Source of the DNA: Bin107 sp965221655
GTDB lineage: Bacteria > UBA8248
Reading direction: 5' to 3'
Length of the DNA stretch: 64,000 nucleotides
Assembly: GCA_965221655.1 (NCBI GenBank)
Contig: OZ244906.1
Coordinates: 620,001 to 684,000, forward strand
In this document: positions 8,128 through 16,708 of the stretch, one piece after another
Layout of the letters: each line of letters opens with the position of its first letter
Numbering within the stretch: position 1 is the first letter of the stretch
The notes under the pieces: generated by a model
What the model saw: only the letters and a program-made list of their open reading frames with translations
What the model was told of the DNA's origin: nothing
The model's database searches: none
Made by a program: the position numbers and the translations under genes

Positions 8128-8706
8128 GTGACGAGCTCTACCCTCGACAGGCGGAAAGCGAAGCGGCTGGCCCTCTCGCTCGTGCTCGCGCCCGTGTTGC
8201 TCACGCTGTTTTGGGGCGTCGGCGAGCGTCTGGTGGCCGAGCGTGTCGAAGAGGCTCCCCCGCCCCGGCTCGAAATCGGTGGGCCTGCGCCTCCGTTCGA
8301 ATATCCGCTGCTGGGCGGAGGGCGCGCCTCGCTTCAGGGCAACAGGGGCAAGGTGGTGCTCGTCAACGTGTGGGCGACGTGGTGTGCTCCGTGTCTGGAT
8401 GAGATACCTGATCTGCAGAGCCTCTACACGAAGATGCGGGCCGCGGGCGCGCCGTTCGAGATACTGGCGGTGAGCATCGACGCCCTGGGCGCGGACGTGG
8501 TGGAGCGGTTCGCCGCGCGCTTCGGCATCACGTTTCCCGTTTTGCTCGACCCGCGCGGGAGCGTGAAGAAACTCTACCAGACCACCGGGGTGCCCGAAAC
8601 GTTCATCATAGATGCCGACGGGCGGCTTTTGCAAAAAATCATCGGCACGCGCAAGTGGGACGCACCCGAAGTCGTCGCCTATCTCCAGAACGCGGCCCGC
8701 CGCTGA
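8128..8706 (+). CDS. Second TlpA-family thioredoxin
   Basis: This 192-residue protein starts at GTG and has an N-terminal membrane span (LALSLVLAPVLLTLFWGVG) and a thioredoxin fold with VWATWCAPCLDEIP (active site WCAPC) and cis-Pro loop VPETFIIDADG. It closes the ccm operon. Having two TlpA/CcmG proteins suggests separate partners, for example CcmH and the apocytochrome, or CcmG and a cytochrome oxidase assembly role; the sequence does not decide. It converges on the dehydrogenase gene at 8730 with only 23 nt between stops. Confidence 0.85.
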   Translation: MTSSTLDRRKAKRLALSLVLAPVLLTLFWGVGERLVAERVEEAPPPRLEIGGPAPPFEYPLLGGGRASLQGNRGKVVLVNVWATWCAPCLDEIPDLQSLYTKMRAAGAPFEILAVSIDALGADVVERFAARFGITFPVLLDPRGSVKKLYQTTGVPETFIIDADGRLLQKIIGTRKWDAPEVVAYLQNAARR

Positions 8707-8729
8707 GGCGGCGCCCGCAAACGCATGCC

Positions 8730-9827
8730 CTACAACTCGAAACCGAGCTCGAGTTCTTCGTTCAGCCGCTGCATTTGCGCGAGAACGGGCGGGGTGATGG
8801 GCACGCCGATGCGCCCGTTTTCCTCCTCGGCAATCGTCTCGGGCTCGCCGTGTATGAATATCCGGTCGTGGCCGGGTGCCTTCTTCGACCCCCGAATGGT
8901 GTCGAAGAGGCGCGCCATGTCCCCGAACATGGCCGAGGACTCGCGGAAGCCCGACATCTTGATGGCGCCCATGAAGTGGCCCGTGGCGGATTTTGCCGTT
9001 CCCGCCGCGCCCGCCATGCGGCTTTCGAGGCCCGCGCCCGAAAGCACACCGCACAGAATCTCTATCATCAACTGCAGGCCGTAGCCCTTGTGGCCCGCGT
9101 TTTCGTCTCCTTCGCCGCCCAGCGGGGCGAGCGGCACCTCGTAGTTCAGTATGCTCTTCTCGTTCAGGGTGGGTTTTCCCATGGAGGAGAGCACCCACCC
9201 CTCGGGAATTTCGCGCCCCTCGCGCAGGGCCGTCTCTATCTTGCCGACGGCGGTGACGGAAGTGGCCATGTCGAGGTGGAAGTCGGTGCCTGCCGGCCCG
9301 CCCGGAATCGCCACGCTCATCGGGTTGGTGCCGAACAGCGCCTCCGCCCCGAAGGTCGGCGCGGTGCGGCGGCCTCCGTTCGTCATGCTGATGCCGATGA
9401 AGCCCGCCTCCATCGCCTTCTTCGCCCAGTAGCCGGCGTAGCCGAAATGGCTGCTGTTGCGCACGGTCACGAAGCCCGAGCCGTGTCGCTCGGCCATGGA
9501 GAGGGCTTCGTCCATCGCGCGGTTCGAGGCGACGATGCCGATGGCGTCGTCCGCGTCGAGCAGACCCGTGGTGTCGCTCCCCCTGTGGAACTTCATGGAG
9601 GGTCTGGCGTTGAGCACCCCGTTTTCGAGGCGCACCATGAAGAAGCTCAGCCGCGCCGCCCCGTGGCTGCGGATGCCCCGCAAGTCGGCGCTCACCAAAA
9701 CCCTGGCCACCAGACGCGCGTCGTCCTCGGGCACGTCCTTGCTGCGGAAGATGGCGTAGACGAATTCTTCGACGACCTCGGGAGGGAAGCGCACCGTGCC
9801 TTCGGGCAGCGGACCGGACTCGACCAT
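8730..9827 (-). CDS. Ldh family (LDH2/MDH2) NAD(P)-dependent 2-hydroxyacid dehydrogenase
   Basis: This belongs to the malate/L-lactate/ureidoglycolate dehydrogenase family (Pfam Ldh_2), unrelated to classical LDH. Motifs are LRGIRSHGAARLSFF, VRNSSHFGYAGYWA with the catalytic His, ALFGTNPMSVAIP and GHKGYGLQLMIE. I place the start at 9827, because GAGGAG lies 6-7 nt upstream, and not at the longer in-frame start. The product has 365 residues, the usual size. The substrate cannot be told from sequence. It is transcribed divergently from the IPMDH-type gene at 9980, which also acts on a 2-hydroxyacid. Confidence 0.85.
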   Translation of the reverse strand: MVESGPLPEGTVRFPPEVVEEFVYAIFRSKDVPEDDARLVARVLVSADLRGIRSHGAARLSFFMVRLENGVLNARPSMKFHRGSDTTGLLDADDAIGIVASNRAMDEALSMAERHGSGFVTVRNSSHFGYAGYWAKKAMEAGFIGISMTNGGRRTAPTFGAEALFGTNPMSVAIPGGPAGTDFHLDMATSVTAVGKIETALREGREIPEGWVLSSMGKPTLNEKSILNYEVPLAPLGGEGDENAGHKGYGLQLMIEILCGVLSGAGLESRMAGAAGTAKSATGHFMGAIKMSGFRESSAMFGDMARLFDTIRGSKKAPGHDRIFIHGEPETIAEEENGRIGVPITPPVLAQMQRLNEELELGFEL

Positions 9828-9979
9828 GGGAGTCTCCTCGACAAGCGTTGTTGGAAGATTGTGCAGACGCCCCATATTAGCCCGTCCGCACGCCTTTCGG
9901 GAAGCAGCCTTCGTCTTGCGGGGCGCGGCGGTGTTTTGTCAGAATAGGCTTCTTTGTCTTTCAAAGAGGGTGGTTGGAG

Positions 9980-11029
9980 ATGGCACGCATTGCGGTGGTG
10001 CGCGGCGACGGGATTGCCAACGAGGTGATGCCCGAGGCGGAGGAAACGCTTCGGGCGGCGGCCGGGGCGGCCTCGTTTCCCGTGGAATTCGAATACTTCG
10101 ACTGGGGGAGCGACCGCTACCTGGAACACGGCAGGGGGATGCCCGAGGATGGCTGCGAAACGCTGCGGGCGGGTTTCGACGCCGTGTTTCAGGGAGCCAT
10201 CGGCGACCCGCGGGTGCCGGGGTCGGTGGTACAGGAACAAGTGATTCTGGGCGTTCGCTTCGGGCTCGACCTTTACGCGAACATAAGGCCTTGCAGGCTC
10301 TACCACGAGGATTTGACGCCGCTCAAGAACATGGGGGCGGGCGACGTCGACCACGTCGTGGTGCGCGAGAACACCGAGGGCCTGTTCGTGAACGTGGGCG
10401 GCTTCTTCAAGCAGGGGACGAAAGACGAGGTCGCCTTGCAAGAGGAGATACACACCTACAAGGGGGTGGAGCGCGTCATCCGCGCGGCGTTCGATTTCGC
10501 CCGCCGCCACGGACGCAGGAAGGTGACCATGGCGGACAAGGCGAGCGGGCTGCGCTACGCAGGGGGAATATGGCGGCGCGTTTTCGAGGAGGTGCGCGCG
10601 GATTTCGCGGACGTGGAATCCGACGCCATGTACGTCGACGCGGTGGCGATGGAGGTGATTCGCCACCCCGGGGAGTTCGACGTCATCGTAACCAACAACA
10701 TGTTCGGCGACATCCTGAGCGACGTCACCTCGGGTCTCGTCGGGGGGCTGGGTCTCGCTCCCTCGGCGAACGTGAACATGGAGGGCGTCTCGATGTTCGA
10801 GCCGGTGCACGGCACAGCGCCCGACATCTACGGGCGCGGCATCGCCAACCCGATGGCGGCCATCTTGACGGGTGCTCTTCTGCTGGATCACCTGGGCTGT
10901 GTGCGGGGCGGGGAGGCCATCCGCAGCGCGGTGGAAGAGGCAATCGCCCACGGGGAGCGCACGGCGGATTTGGGGGGGGTGCTGAACACGCGAGAATGCG
11001 GAGACGCCATACGTAATAGATTAAAATGA
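9980..11029 (+). CDS. Isocitrate/isopropylmalate dehydrogenase family, tartrate or D-malate dehydrogenase-like
   Basis: This 349-residue decarboxylating 2-hydroxyacid dehydrogenase shows the family's order of motifs: GDGIANEVMPEA, VRENTEGLFVNVGG, the ADKASGLRYAGG region with the catalytic Lys, MYVDAVAMEV, NMFGDILSDVTSGL and PVHGTAPDIYGRGIANP. The VRENTEGLF pattern and missing leu operon neighbours favour tartrate/D-malate dehydrogenase over LeuB. I use the ATG at 9980; a TTG two codons earlier is possible. A cupin gene follows after 44 nt. Confidence 0.85.
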   Translation: MARIAVVRGDGIANEVMPEAEETLRAAAGAASFPVEFEYFDWGSDRYLEHGRGMPEDGCETLRAGFDAVFQGAIGDPRVPGSVVQEQVILGVRFGLDLYANIRPCRLYHEDLTPLKNMGAGDVDHVVVRENTEGLFVNVGGFFKQGTKDEVALQEEIHTYKGVERVIRAAFDFARRHGRRKVTMADKASGLRYAGGIWRRVFEEVRADFADVESDAMYVDAVAMEVIRHPGEFDVIVTNNMFGDILSDVTSGLVGGLGLAPSANVNMEGVSMFEPVHGTAPDIYGRGIANPMAAILTGALLLDHLGCVRGGEAIRSAVEEAIAHGERTADLGGVLNTRECGDAIRNRLK

Positions 11030-11073
11030 AATATTTTGCGGTAGATAGTTCAAGTAATATATAGGAGATGAAG

Positions 11074-11433
11074 ATGCCCGAAAAATCCGTAGTGAACGTC
11101 GAGGAGGCCGCGTTTCGCCCCGTGGAGTGGGGGCGCACGAAGATTCTCGTCAGCCCGACGGCGAACGACTCCGAGCACGTGCGCGTGGGACTGACCGAAT
11201 ATCACCCCGACACCCCGCACGAGCCGCATTCCCATCCTGGGCAGGAGGAGGTCATCTGGGTGTTGAGCGGAAGGGGATACACCGAGACGCACGGCGAGAA
11301 AATTGATCTGTACCCCGGGGCGGTGGCCTTCATTCCCGCAGGGATGGAGCACAAGACAGCGGCCGTGGGCGACGTGATGCAGGCCATCATCATCAAGGGA
11401 CCCGTGCGCGACGCAGAAGGAGTTTTGAGCTAG
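11074..11433 (+). CDS. Single-domain cupin
   Basis: This 119-residue cupin has motif 1 HEPHSHPGQEEVIWVLSGRG (His, His and Glu metal ligands) and motif 2 YPGAVAFIPAGMEHK. Such proteins bind a metal and act as isomerases, dioxygenases or sugar- or ligand-binding factors; the substrate is unknown. AGGAG directly abuts the ATG at 11068, so the second ATG at 11074, with 6-nt spacing, is the better start. It probably shares a transcript with the preceding dehydrogenase. Confidence 0.8.
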   Translation: MPEKSVVNVEEAAFRPVEWGRTKILVSPTANDSEHVRVGLTEYHPDTPHEPHSHPGQEEVIWVLSGRGYTETHGEKIDLYPGAVAFIPAGMEHKTAAVGDVMQAIIIKGPVRDAEGVLS

Positions 11434-11474
11434 GCAAAGACGCGAACGCCGGAAGCGCCGCTTTGGGCAGTTTT

Positions 11475-12506
11475 TCAGGCAGGGGAGAGCGAGACGCGCT
11501 CGCCCTTCGTTTTGAGTTTCGTCCCGAAGGGTGCGCTCAACTCCTCCATGACGCCCACGATTCTGCGGCCCGTGCCTCGTGCGGGGGAATGCAGCCTGGG
11601 TTTGTCGAAAACGCCCGCCGTGGCGGGTAGAAGCCAGGGGTCGCGGACGCCCTTCTTCGTCAGGGTGCAGCCGAACAGCAGGGTGTCGTGCGTCTCCTCG
11701 GTGAAGAAGGGAATCTCGAAGTCGAAAATCAGGTTTCCCATGCTGTAGACGATGGGTGCGCCCTTGTAGAACTCGATTCCCTGAAGAACGTGGGGGTGGC
11801 CGCCGAGCACCAGGTGCGCGCCTGCGTCCACGGCGGCGCGGGCGATTTCGCGCTCGAAATCCATCACCTCGTGCACCATGCTCGTACCCCAATGGTGGTT
11901 CACCACCACCGCGTCCACCTTTTTTGCCAGATTGCGCACGTCGCGCTTCATGCGTGTGAGGTGTGTGGGCTCGGCCCAGGTTTCGATGCGGGGCGCAGTG
12001 CCGGGGTACTCCGAGAGGTCGCGCCAGGGGCGGTAGGCCGTGTGTGCGCGCACGGGGTTCACCCCCGGCGCGCCGCTCAGGGCCTCGAATCCTCTCGGTA
12101 TGACGGAGGAATACGCCAAAAAGCCGATGGTGAGACCGGCGCGCTTGATGACGACGGGCCTTCTCGCCTCGGCCAGGCTCATCCCGCCGCCCACGAGCGG
12201 GATTTTTCGTGAATCCATGAGAGCGATGGTTTCCGCAAAGGCTTCCGCGCCGTAGTCGAGGGCGTGGTTGTTGGCGAAGGCCATTACGTCAAAGCCCGCC
12301 TCTGCCAGGGCGTTCGCCATTTCCGGTGCGCCGCGCAGGATAATTTTTTCCGGCGCGGGCGTTCCCGCGTGCGAGAGGGGCAGCTCCAGGTTGGCAAAAG
12401 CCGCGTCCGCTTTTTGAAAAAAGTGAATCAACTTGCCGAAGGCACCCTTCGCTTCCCCGCGGTTGATGGCGATGTCGCCGCCCGCCAGAAGGGTGGGTGC
12501 GCTCAC
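11475..12506 (-). CDS. CapA/PgsA-type metallophosphoesterase
   Basis: This 343-residue protein of the CapA family (calcineurin-like phosphoesterase fold used in poly-gamma-glutamate synthesis) has GGDIAINR, FANLELPLS, FANNHALDYG, VNHHWGTS, LGGHPHVLQG and YSMGNLIFDF, the metal-ligand blocks of the fold. No signal peptide is seen, so it may act in the cytoplasm. The start is GTG, 7 nt after the stop of the ABC ATPase, which makes it the last gene of the importer operon. A role in processing the imported substrate is inference from position. Confidence 0.85.
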   Translation of the reverse strand: MSAPTLLAGGDIAINRGEAKGAFGKLIHFFQKADAAFANLELPLSHAGTPAPEKIILRGAPEMANALAEAGFDVMAFANNHALDYGAEAFAETIALMDSRKIPLVGGGMSLAEARRPVVIKRAGLTIGFLAYSSVIPRGFEALSGAPGVNPVRAHTAYRPWRDLSEYPGTAPRIETWAEPTHLTRMKRDVRNLAKKVDAVVVNHHWGTSMVHEVMDFEREIARAAVDAGAHLVLGGHPHVLQGIEFYKGAPIVYSMGNLIFDFEIPFFTEETHDTLLFGCTLTKKGVRDPWLLPATAGVFDKPRLHSPARGTGRRIVGVMEELSAPFGTKLKTKGERVSLSPA

Positions 12507-12513
12507 GGGAGGG

Positions 12514-13611
12514 CTACTCGGTCAGGCAAAGGCCGTGGTCGGGCGTGAAGGAGAGATACACCTTCTGGCCCGTGTCGAGTTGCTCGAAGTGGTCGATTTG
12601 CACGCCCATCTCGTAGGGGCCGACCTGCACCTGGCAATCGAGGAAGTTGCCCAGATACACGGTGTCGATGACTTTGCCCTCAATCAGGTTCGGGGCGTCG
12701 GCGGGCTTTTCCAGGTGGAGGAGAATGTCCTCGGGGCGAACGCTCAATATGATTTTCTCGCCCGCGGCCGCGTCTTTCGCGCCAGTGGCCTTCAGGCGTA
12801 TGGGCTGCGCACCCTCGCCCAGGGAGATCTCGACGTCCGCAAGGCCTGCGTCGTGGCCGAGCAGTTTCCCCTCAAGCAGGTTTGCCACGCCGATGAAGTT
12901 CGCGACGAAAGCGTTCGTGGGTTCGGCATAGATGGCCTCGGGGTCGCCAATTTGCTGGATGACGCCCTTGTCCATCACCACCACCCTGTCGCTCATGACG
13001 AGCGCCTCGGTCTGGTCGTGCGTTACGTAGATGGAGGTGATGCCCACCTCGTGCTGCAAGCGCGTGAGTTCGATGCGCATATGTTCGCGGAGCTTGGCGT
13101 CGAGATTGCTGAGGGGCTCGTCGAAGAGCACCACCTTGGGGTTGTAGACGATGGCGCGGGCGAGGGCGACGCGCTGGCGCTGGCCGCCGGAGAGTTTGGT
13201 GGCGTAGCGCCCGGCGAGGTGCCCGAGGCCGACGAGGTCGAGCGCCCTGGTCGTCTTCTCGCGTATGCCCGCGCGCGTCTCGCGCCTGATCCGCAAGCCG
13301 TAGGCTACGTTGTCGAAGACCGTCATGTGCGGCCAGACGGCATAGCTCTGGAACACCATTCCGAGGTTGCGCTCCTCGGGTGTGAGGAACACCTCCCTCC
13401 CGACGGAGGTTACGTAGTCTCCCTCGATGCGGATGTCGCCGCTGTCGGGATGTTCCAGACCCGCGATGCAGCGCAGGGTGGTCGTCTTGCCGCAGCCCGA
13501 AGGCCCCAGCAGGGTGACGAACTCTCCCTGTTCGATGGAGAGGTCGATGCCCGCCACGGCGACTTCGGGGCCGAAGGATTTAACCAGGCTGGTAATTTCG
13601 ACAAACGACAC
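12514..13611 (-). CDS. ABC importer ATPase, Fbp/Pot type (second copy)
   Basis: This 365-residue ATPase has Walker A GPSGCGKTTT, the Q-loop FQSYAVWPHM, signature LSGGQRQRVALARAI, Walker B VVLFDEPLSNLD and a TOBE-type C-terminal domain. It is most like ATPases for Fe(III), putrescine/spermidine or 2-aminoethylphosphonate uptake. It has the same length as its neighbour at 13625 and close similarity to it, so the pair arose by tandem duplication. Both probably bind the fused permease as a heterodimer. The start is GTG, with GAGAGGA upstream. Confidence 0.88.
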   Translation of the reverse strand: MSFVEITSLVKSFGPEVAVAGIDLSIEQGEFVTLLGPSGCGKTTTLRCIAGLEHPDSGDIRIEGDYVTSVGREVFLTPEERNLGMVFQSYAVWPHMTVFDNVAYGLRIRRETRAGIREKTTRALDLVGLGHLAGRYATKLSGGQRQRVALARAIVYNPKVVLFDEPLSNLDAKLREHMRIELTRLQHEVGITSIYVTHDQTEALVMSDRVVVMDKGVIQQIGDPEAIYAEPTNAFVANFIGVANLLEGKLLGHDAGLADVEISLGEGAQPIRLKATGAKDAAAGEKIILSVRPEDILLHLEKPADAPNLIEGKVIDTVYLGNFLDCQVQVGPYEMGVQIDHFEQLDTGQKVYLSFTPDHGLCLTE

Positions 13612-13624
13612 GCTTTTTGTCCTC

Positions 13625-14722
13625 TCAGGGTCTGACGGCGAGGGTGTGGTCCGGGTCGAGGCGCACGTAGACCTTCTCGCCCACGCGCAGGCGTTCGCGC
13701 GAGTGGGCCAGCACCTTCCACTCGAAGTCTCCCCACTTCACCCGGCAGTCGAGGCAGTTGCCCAAAAATACTGATTGAATGACCTCGCCCTCGATGCGCG
13801 GGCCGTCCATCGGCTTGCGCGAGGCATCCACGTTCTCGGGACGCACGGAGAGATAGGCGGGGTCGCCCTCGGCGAGGCCGTCGGCGAGCTGGCAGGGGAG
13901 GCGCACGCTCTCGCCGCCCTGTGCGATCTCGATAGTGCCTGTCCCCTGGCCGCCGTTGGCGACGACGCGGCCCTCGGTCAGGTTCGCCACGCCGATGAAG
14001 TCGCTCACGAACTTGTTGACGGGGCGCGCGTAAATCGAATGCGGGCCGCCCTTTTGTTCGATGTGGCCCTTGCTCATGACGATAATCTCGTCGCTCATCA
14101 CGAGGGCTTCGGCCTGGTCGTGGGTTACGTAGACCGAGGTGATGCCGATTTCGTGCTGGATGCGCTTGAGCTCGACGCGCATCTGCTCGCGGAGCTTGAG
14201 GTCCAGGTTGCTCAAGGGTTCGTCGAACAGCAAAAGACGGGGCTCGAACACCATCGCCCGCGCCAGGGCTGCGCGCTGTTGCTGGCCGCCGGAGAGCTGC
14301 GTCGCCATTTTCTCGGCCATGTCGGAGAGGCCGACAATCCGGAGGGCGTGCGCCACGCGGTCGTCGATTTCCGACTTCTGCATGTGGCGAATCTCGAGCG
14401 GGTAGGCGACGTTCTGGGTTACGTTCATGTGGGGCCAGATGGCGTAGCTCTGGAACACCATGCCGATGTTGCGCTTCTCGGGTGCGACGTTGATGCGCTT
14501 CGTCATGGAGGTTACCGGTTCGTGCCCGATGCGAATCTCGCCCGCGTCGGGCTTGTGGAGCCCCGCGATGCACATGAGGGTGGTGGTCTTCCCGCAGCCC
14601 GAGGGGCCGAGCAGGGTGAGGAACTTGCCCTCCTCGATGCCGAAGGAGATGCCGTCCACGGCGCGGTCGTCGCCGAAGTATTTAATGAGGTTGTCGACCT
14701 GGAGATAGCTGTTTTCGCTCAT
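13625..14722 (-). CDS. ABC importer ATPase, Fbp/Pot type (first copy)
   Basis: This 365-residue ATPase has Walker A GPSGCGKTTT, Q-loop FQSYAIWPHM, signature LSGGQQQRAALARAM, Walker B LLLFDEPLSNLD, switch His VTHDQ and a C-terminal TOBE domain. It follows the permease gene after 4 nt and precedes its paralogue after 13 nt. It powers the importer with the binding protein at 16709-17815. Confidence 0.88.
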   Translation of the reverse strand: MSENSYLQVDNLIKYFGDDRAVDGISFGIEEGKFLTLLGPSGCGKTTTLMCIAGLHKPDAGEIRIGHEPVTSMTKRINVAPEKRNIGMVFQSYAIWPHMNVTQNVAYPLEIRHMQKSEIDDRVAHALRIVGLSDMAEKMATQLSGGQQQRAALARAMVFEPRLLLFDEPLSNLDLKLREQMRVELKRIQHEIGITSVYVTHDQAEALVMSDEIIVMSKGHIEQKGGPHSIYARPVNKFVSDFIGVANLTEGRVVANGGQGTGTIEIAQGGESVRLPCQLADGLAEGDPAYLSVRPENVDASRKPMDGPRIEGEVIQSVFLGNCLDCRVKWGDFEWKVLAHSRERLRVGEKVYVRLDPDHTLAVRP

Positions 14723-14726
14723 GTGC

Positions 14727-16475
14727 CTACGCGGTGAGGGCTTCTTTGCCCGCGACCTTCCTGAAGATGACGATACACACGAGGAGCGCTACCGTCTGTG
14801 CGATGGAAAGCGCCGCCGTCATGGGCTCGTTCTCGAAATTCGACAGATAGTAGACCCCGACGGAGAGCGTCTCCGTGCCGGCGGAATAGAGGATGATGGA
14901 TATCGACAACTCCCGCAAAAAGATGACGAACAACAGAATCCAGCCCGCGAAGATGCCCGGCTTGAGAAGCGGAATGGTGATGCGCCGCAGCGTCGTGAGC
15001 CACGATGCGCCCGCCATGCGCGAACTCTGGTCGAGTTCTTCGGAGACGGCCATCATGATGGAGGAAATGTTCCTCTGCCCGTAGGGGAAAAAGCGCGTGA
15101 TGTAGCCGAGCAGCAGTATCCACAGCGTGGCGTAGATGGGCGTTCTGATGTAGGTGACGAGGACGCCCATCGCCAGCACGATGCCCGGAAAGCCGATGGG
15201 GATGACGCTCAGAAAATCGAGCAGGCGCGCGCCGAAGCCCTTCGTGCGGTGGATCATGTAGCTCACGACGATGGCCACCACCATGGCGATCGAAGCGCCC
15301 CCGAACGCGAGGATGAAGCTGTTGATGATGCCGTTCGTAGCTGCCTGGATGCTCTCCGGCCACCAGAAGAAGAGTACTTTCTGGTAGTTCCAGAAGGTGA
15401 GTTCCGACCAGACGATACTTCCCGCCCAAATCTTGTGCAGACTCACGAAGAAAAGGCACAGAATGGGGAAGACCACCGCCACGCACACGTAGAACATGTT
15501 GTAGGCGAAGGCGACCCAGCGCCACTTGCCCAGGTCGATGAGGTTGGGGCGAAAGCCCTTGCCGGTCACCGTGGTGTAGGAGCGCGGGGCGATGATTCTG
15601 TGCTGAATCCAGATGAAGAACGCCGTGACCACGCCCACCACCATGCTCATGGCGGCGCCGAGGTAGTGGTTTGCGTCGTCGCCCACCGCCTTGGTGAATA
15701 TCTGCGTGGTGAGCGTCTCCCACCCGAAGGGGGCGGAAAGCTTGAAGGGGACGCCGAATTCCCCGGCCGTCGTGACGAACACGATGATGGCGCCCGATAG
15801 AATCGCGGGCGTAACCAGGGGGAGCGTGATGGTCATGGTGGTGCGGAGCAGGCCCGCTCCCGTCGTGCGCGCGCTGTCCTCAAGCGAGGGGTCCATGCGC
15901 CGCAGGGAGCCCACCACGAACAAATAGACGAGCGGGGCGAAGAAGATGCCCGTTACCCAGATGACGCCCCACAGGTTGTTGACGTTGAAGAGCGGAAACG
16001 AAATGCCGAACACCGACATGGCCGTGGTGTTGAGCAGGCCGACCTTCGGCGAGGCCAGGTTGTGCCAGGCGATGGCGCCCACGAAGGGGCTCAGGAAGAA
16101 GGGGATGAGGTTGAAGGGCTCGAGCTGTTCTCGGAACGGACAGTTGGTGCGCGCGTTGATCCACGCGAGCGACACTCCCAGCAGCGTCGCCAGAATGGTG
16201 CAACCCGTGCTGATGATGGCGGTGTTGACGAGCGCCTTTCTGATGATGCGGCCCTCGAATACCTCCCTGTAGTTCTGGAGCCCCCACTCGGTGTCGAAGC
16301 CCAGGTCGTCGAGCACGAGGAAGCTGTTCACCACCAGGGCGAGCAGCGGCAGGATGACGGCCACCGCTACGATGAGGCTGACGATGGACGTGGTGATGTT
16401 CTCCTGCGTGAACCACGTGCGCCAGCCGCGCGGGGGCGCGACGTCCAGTCTCGGTGTTGCGGTGTCGGTAGTCAT
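14727..16475 (-). CDS. Fused ABC importer permease, FbpB type
   Basis: This 582-residue inner-membrane protein contains two BPD_transp_1 domains in one chain, as in FbpB/AfuB iron(III) permeases. Each half carries an EAA-type loop that docks an ATPase (EDSARTTGAGLLRTTMTITL and DQSSRMAGASWLTTLRRIT). About twelve hydrophobic spans are visible. The two different EAA loops fit the presence of two different ATPases. A 233-nt gap with a hairpin separates it from the binding-protein gene. Confidence 0.88.
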   Translation of the reverse strand: MTTDTATPRLDVAPPRGWRTWFTQENITTSIVSLIVAVAVILPLLALVVNSFLVLDDLGFDTEWGLQNYREVFEGRIIRKALVNTAIISTGCTILATLLGVSLAWINARTNCPFREQLEPFNLIPFFLSPFVGAIAWHNLASPKVGLLNTTAMSVFGISFPLFNVNNLWGVIWVTGIFFAPLVYLFVVGSLRRMDPSLEDSARTTGAGLLRTTMTITLPLVTPAILSGAIIVFVTTAGEFGVPFKLSAPFGWETLTTQIFTKAVGDDANHYLGAAMSMVVGVVTAFFIWIQHRIIAPRSYTTVTGKGFRPNLIDLGKWRWVAFAYNMFYVCVAVVFPILCLFFVSLHKIWAGSIVWSELTFWNYQKVLFFWWPESIQAATNGIINSFILAFGGASIAMVVAIVVSYMIHRTKGFGARLLDFLSVIPIGFPGIVLAMGVLVTYIRTPIYATLWILLLGYITRFFPYGQRNISSIMMAVSEELDQSSRMAGASWLTTLRRITIPLLKPGIFAGWILLFVIFLRELSISIILYSAGTETLSVGVYYLSNFENEPMTAALSIAQTVALLVCIVIFRKVAGKEALTA

Positions 16476-16652
16476 GGCTTTCCAGTTTGTTCGAGCGAAT
16501 GCGCAGAGTATACGAAAAACGAGGCTTCGGGAAGTGCGAACCCCGAAGCTATTCCGGTTCGCCCACGGCGTCCGGGGCGTCGCCCCCGCCCGGGGGCAGG
16601 AGAGACGACGCGAGCGCCGTGCAACTTATCGTGCGACTTTTGACGAACACCC

Positions 16653-16682
16653 GAAAGGCGAGGGGCCACGCGGCCCCCCGCC
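16653..16682 (-). terminator. Hairpin between binding-protein and permease genes (attenuator-like)
   Basis: On the minus strand GGCGGGGGGCC...GGCCCCTCGCC forms a long GC stem with a 4-nt loop followed by TTTC. It lies soon after the binding-protein stop and before the permease. Such a partial terminator would give more binding protein than permease from one promoter, a usual stoichiometry for importers. Confidence 0.6.
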
Positions 16683-16708
16683 GGTTCGGGAATCGTGTTC
16701 GGCTCGTA

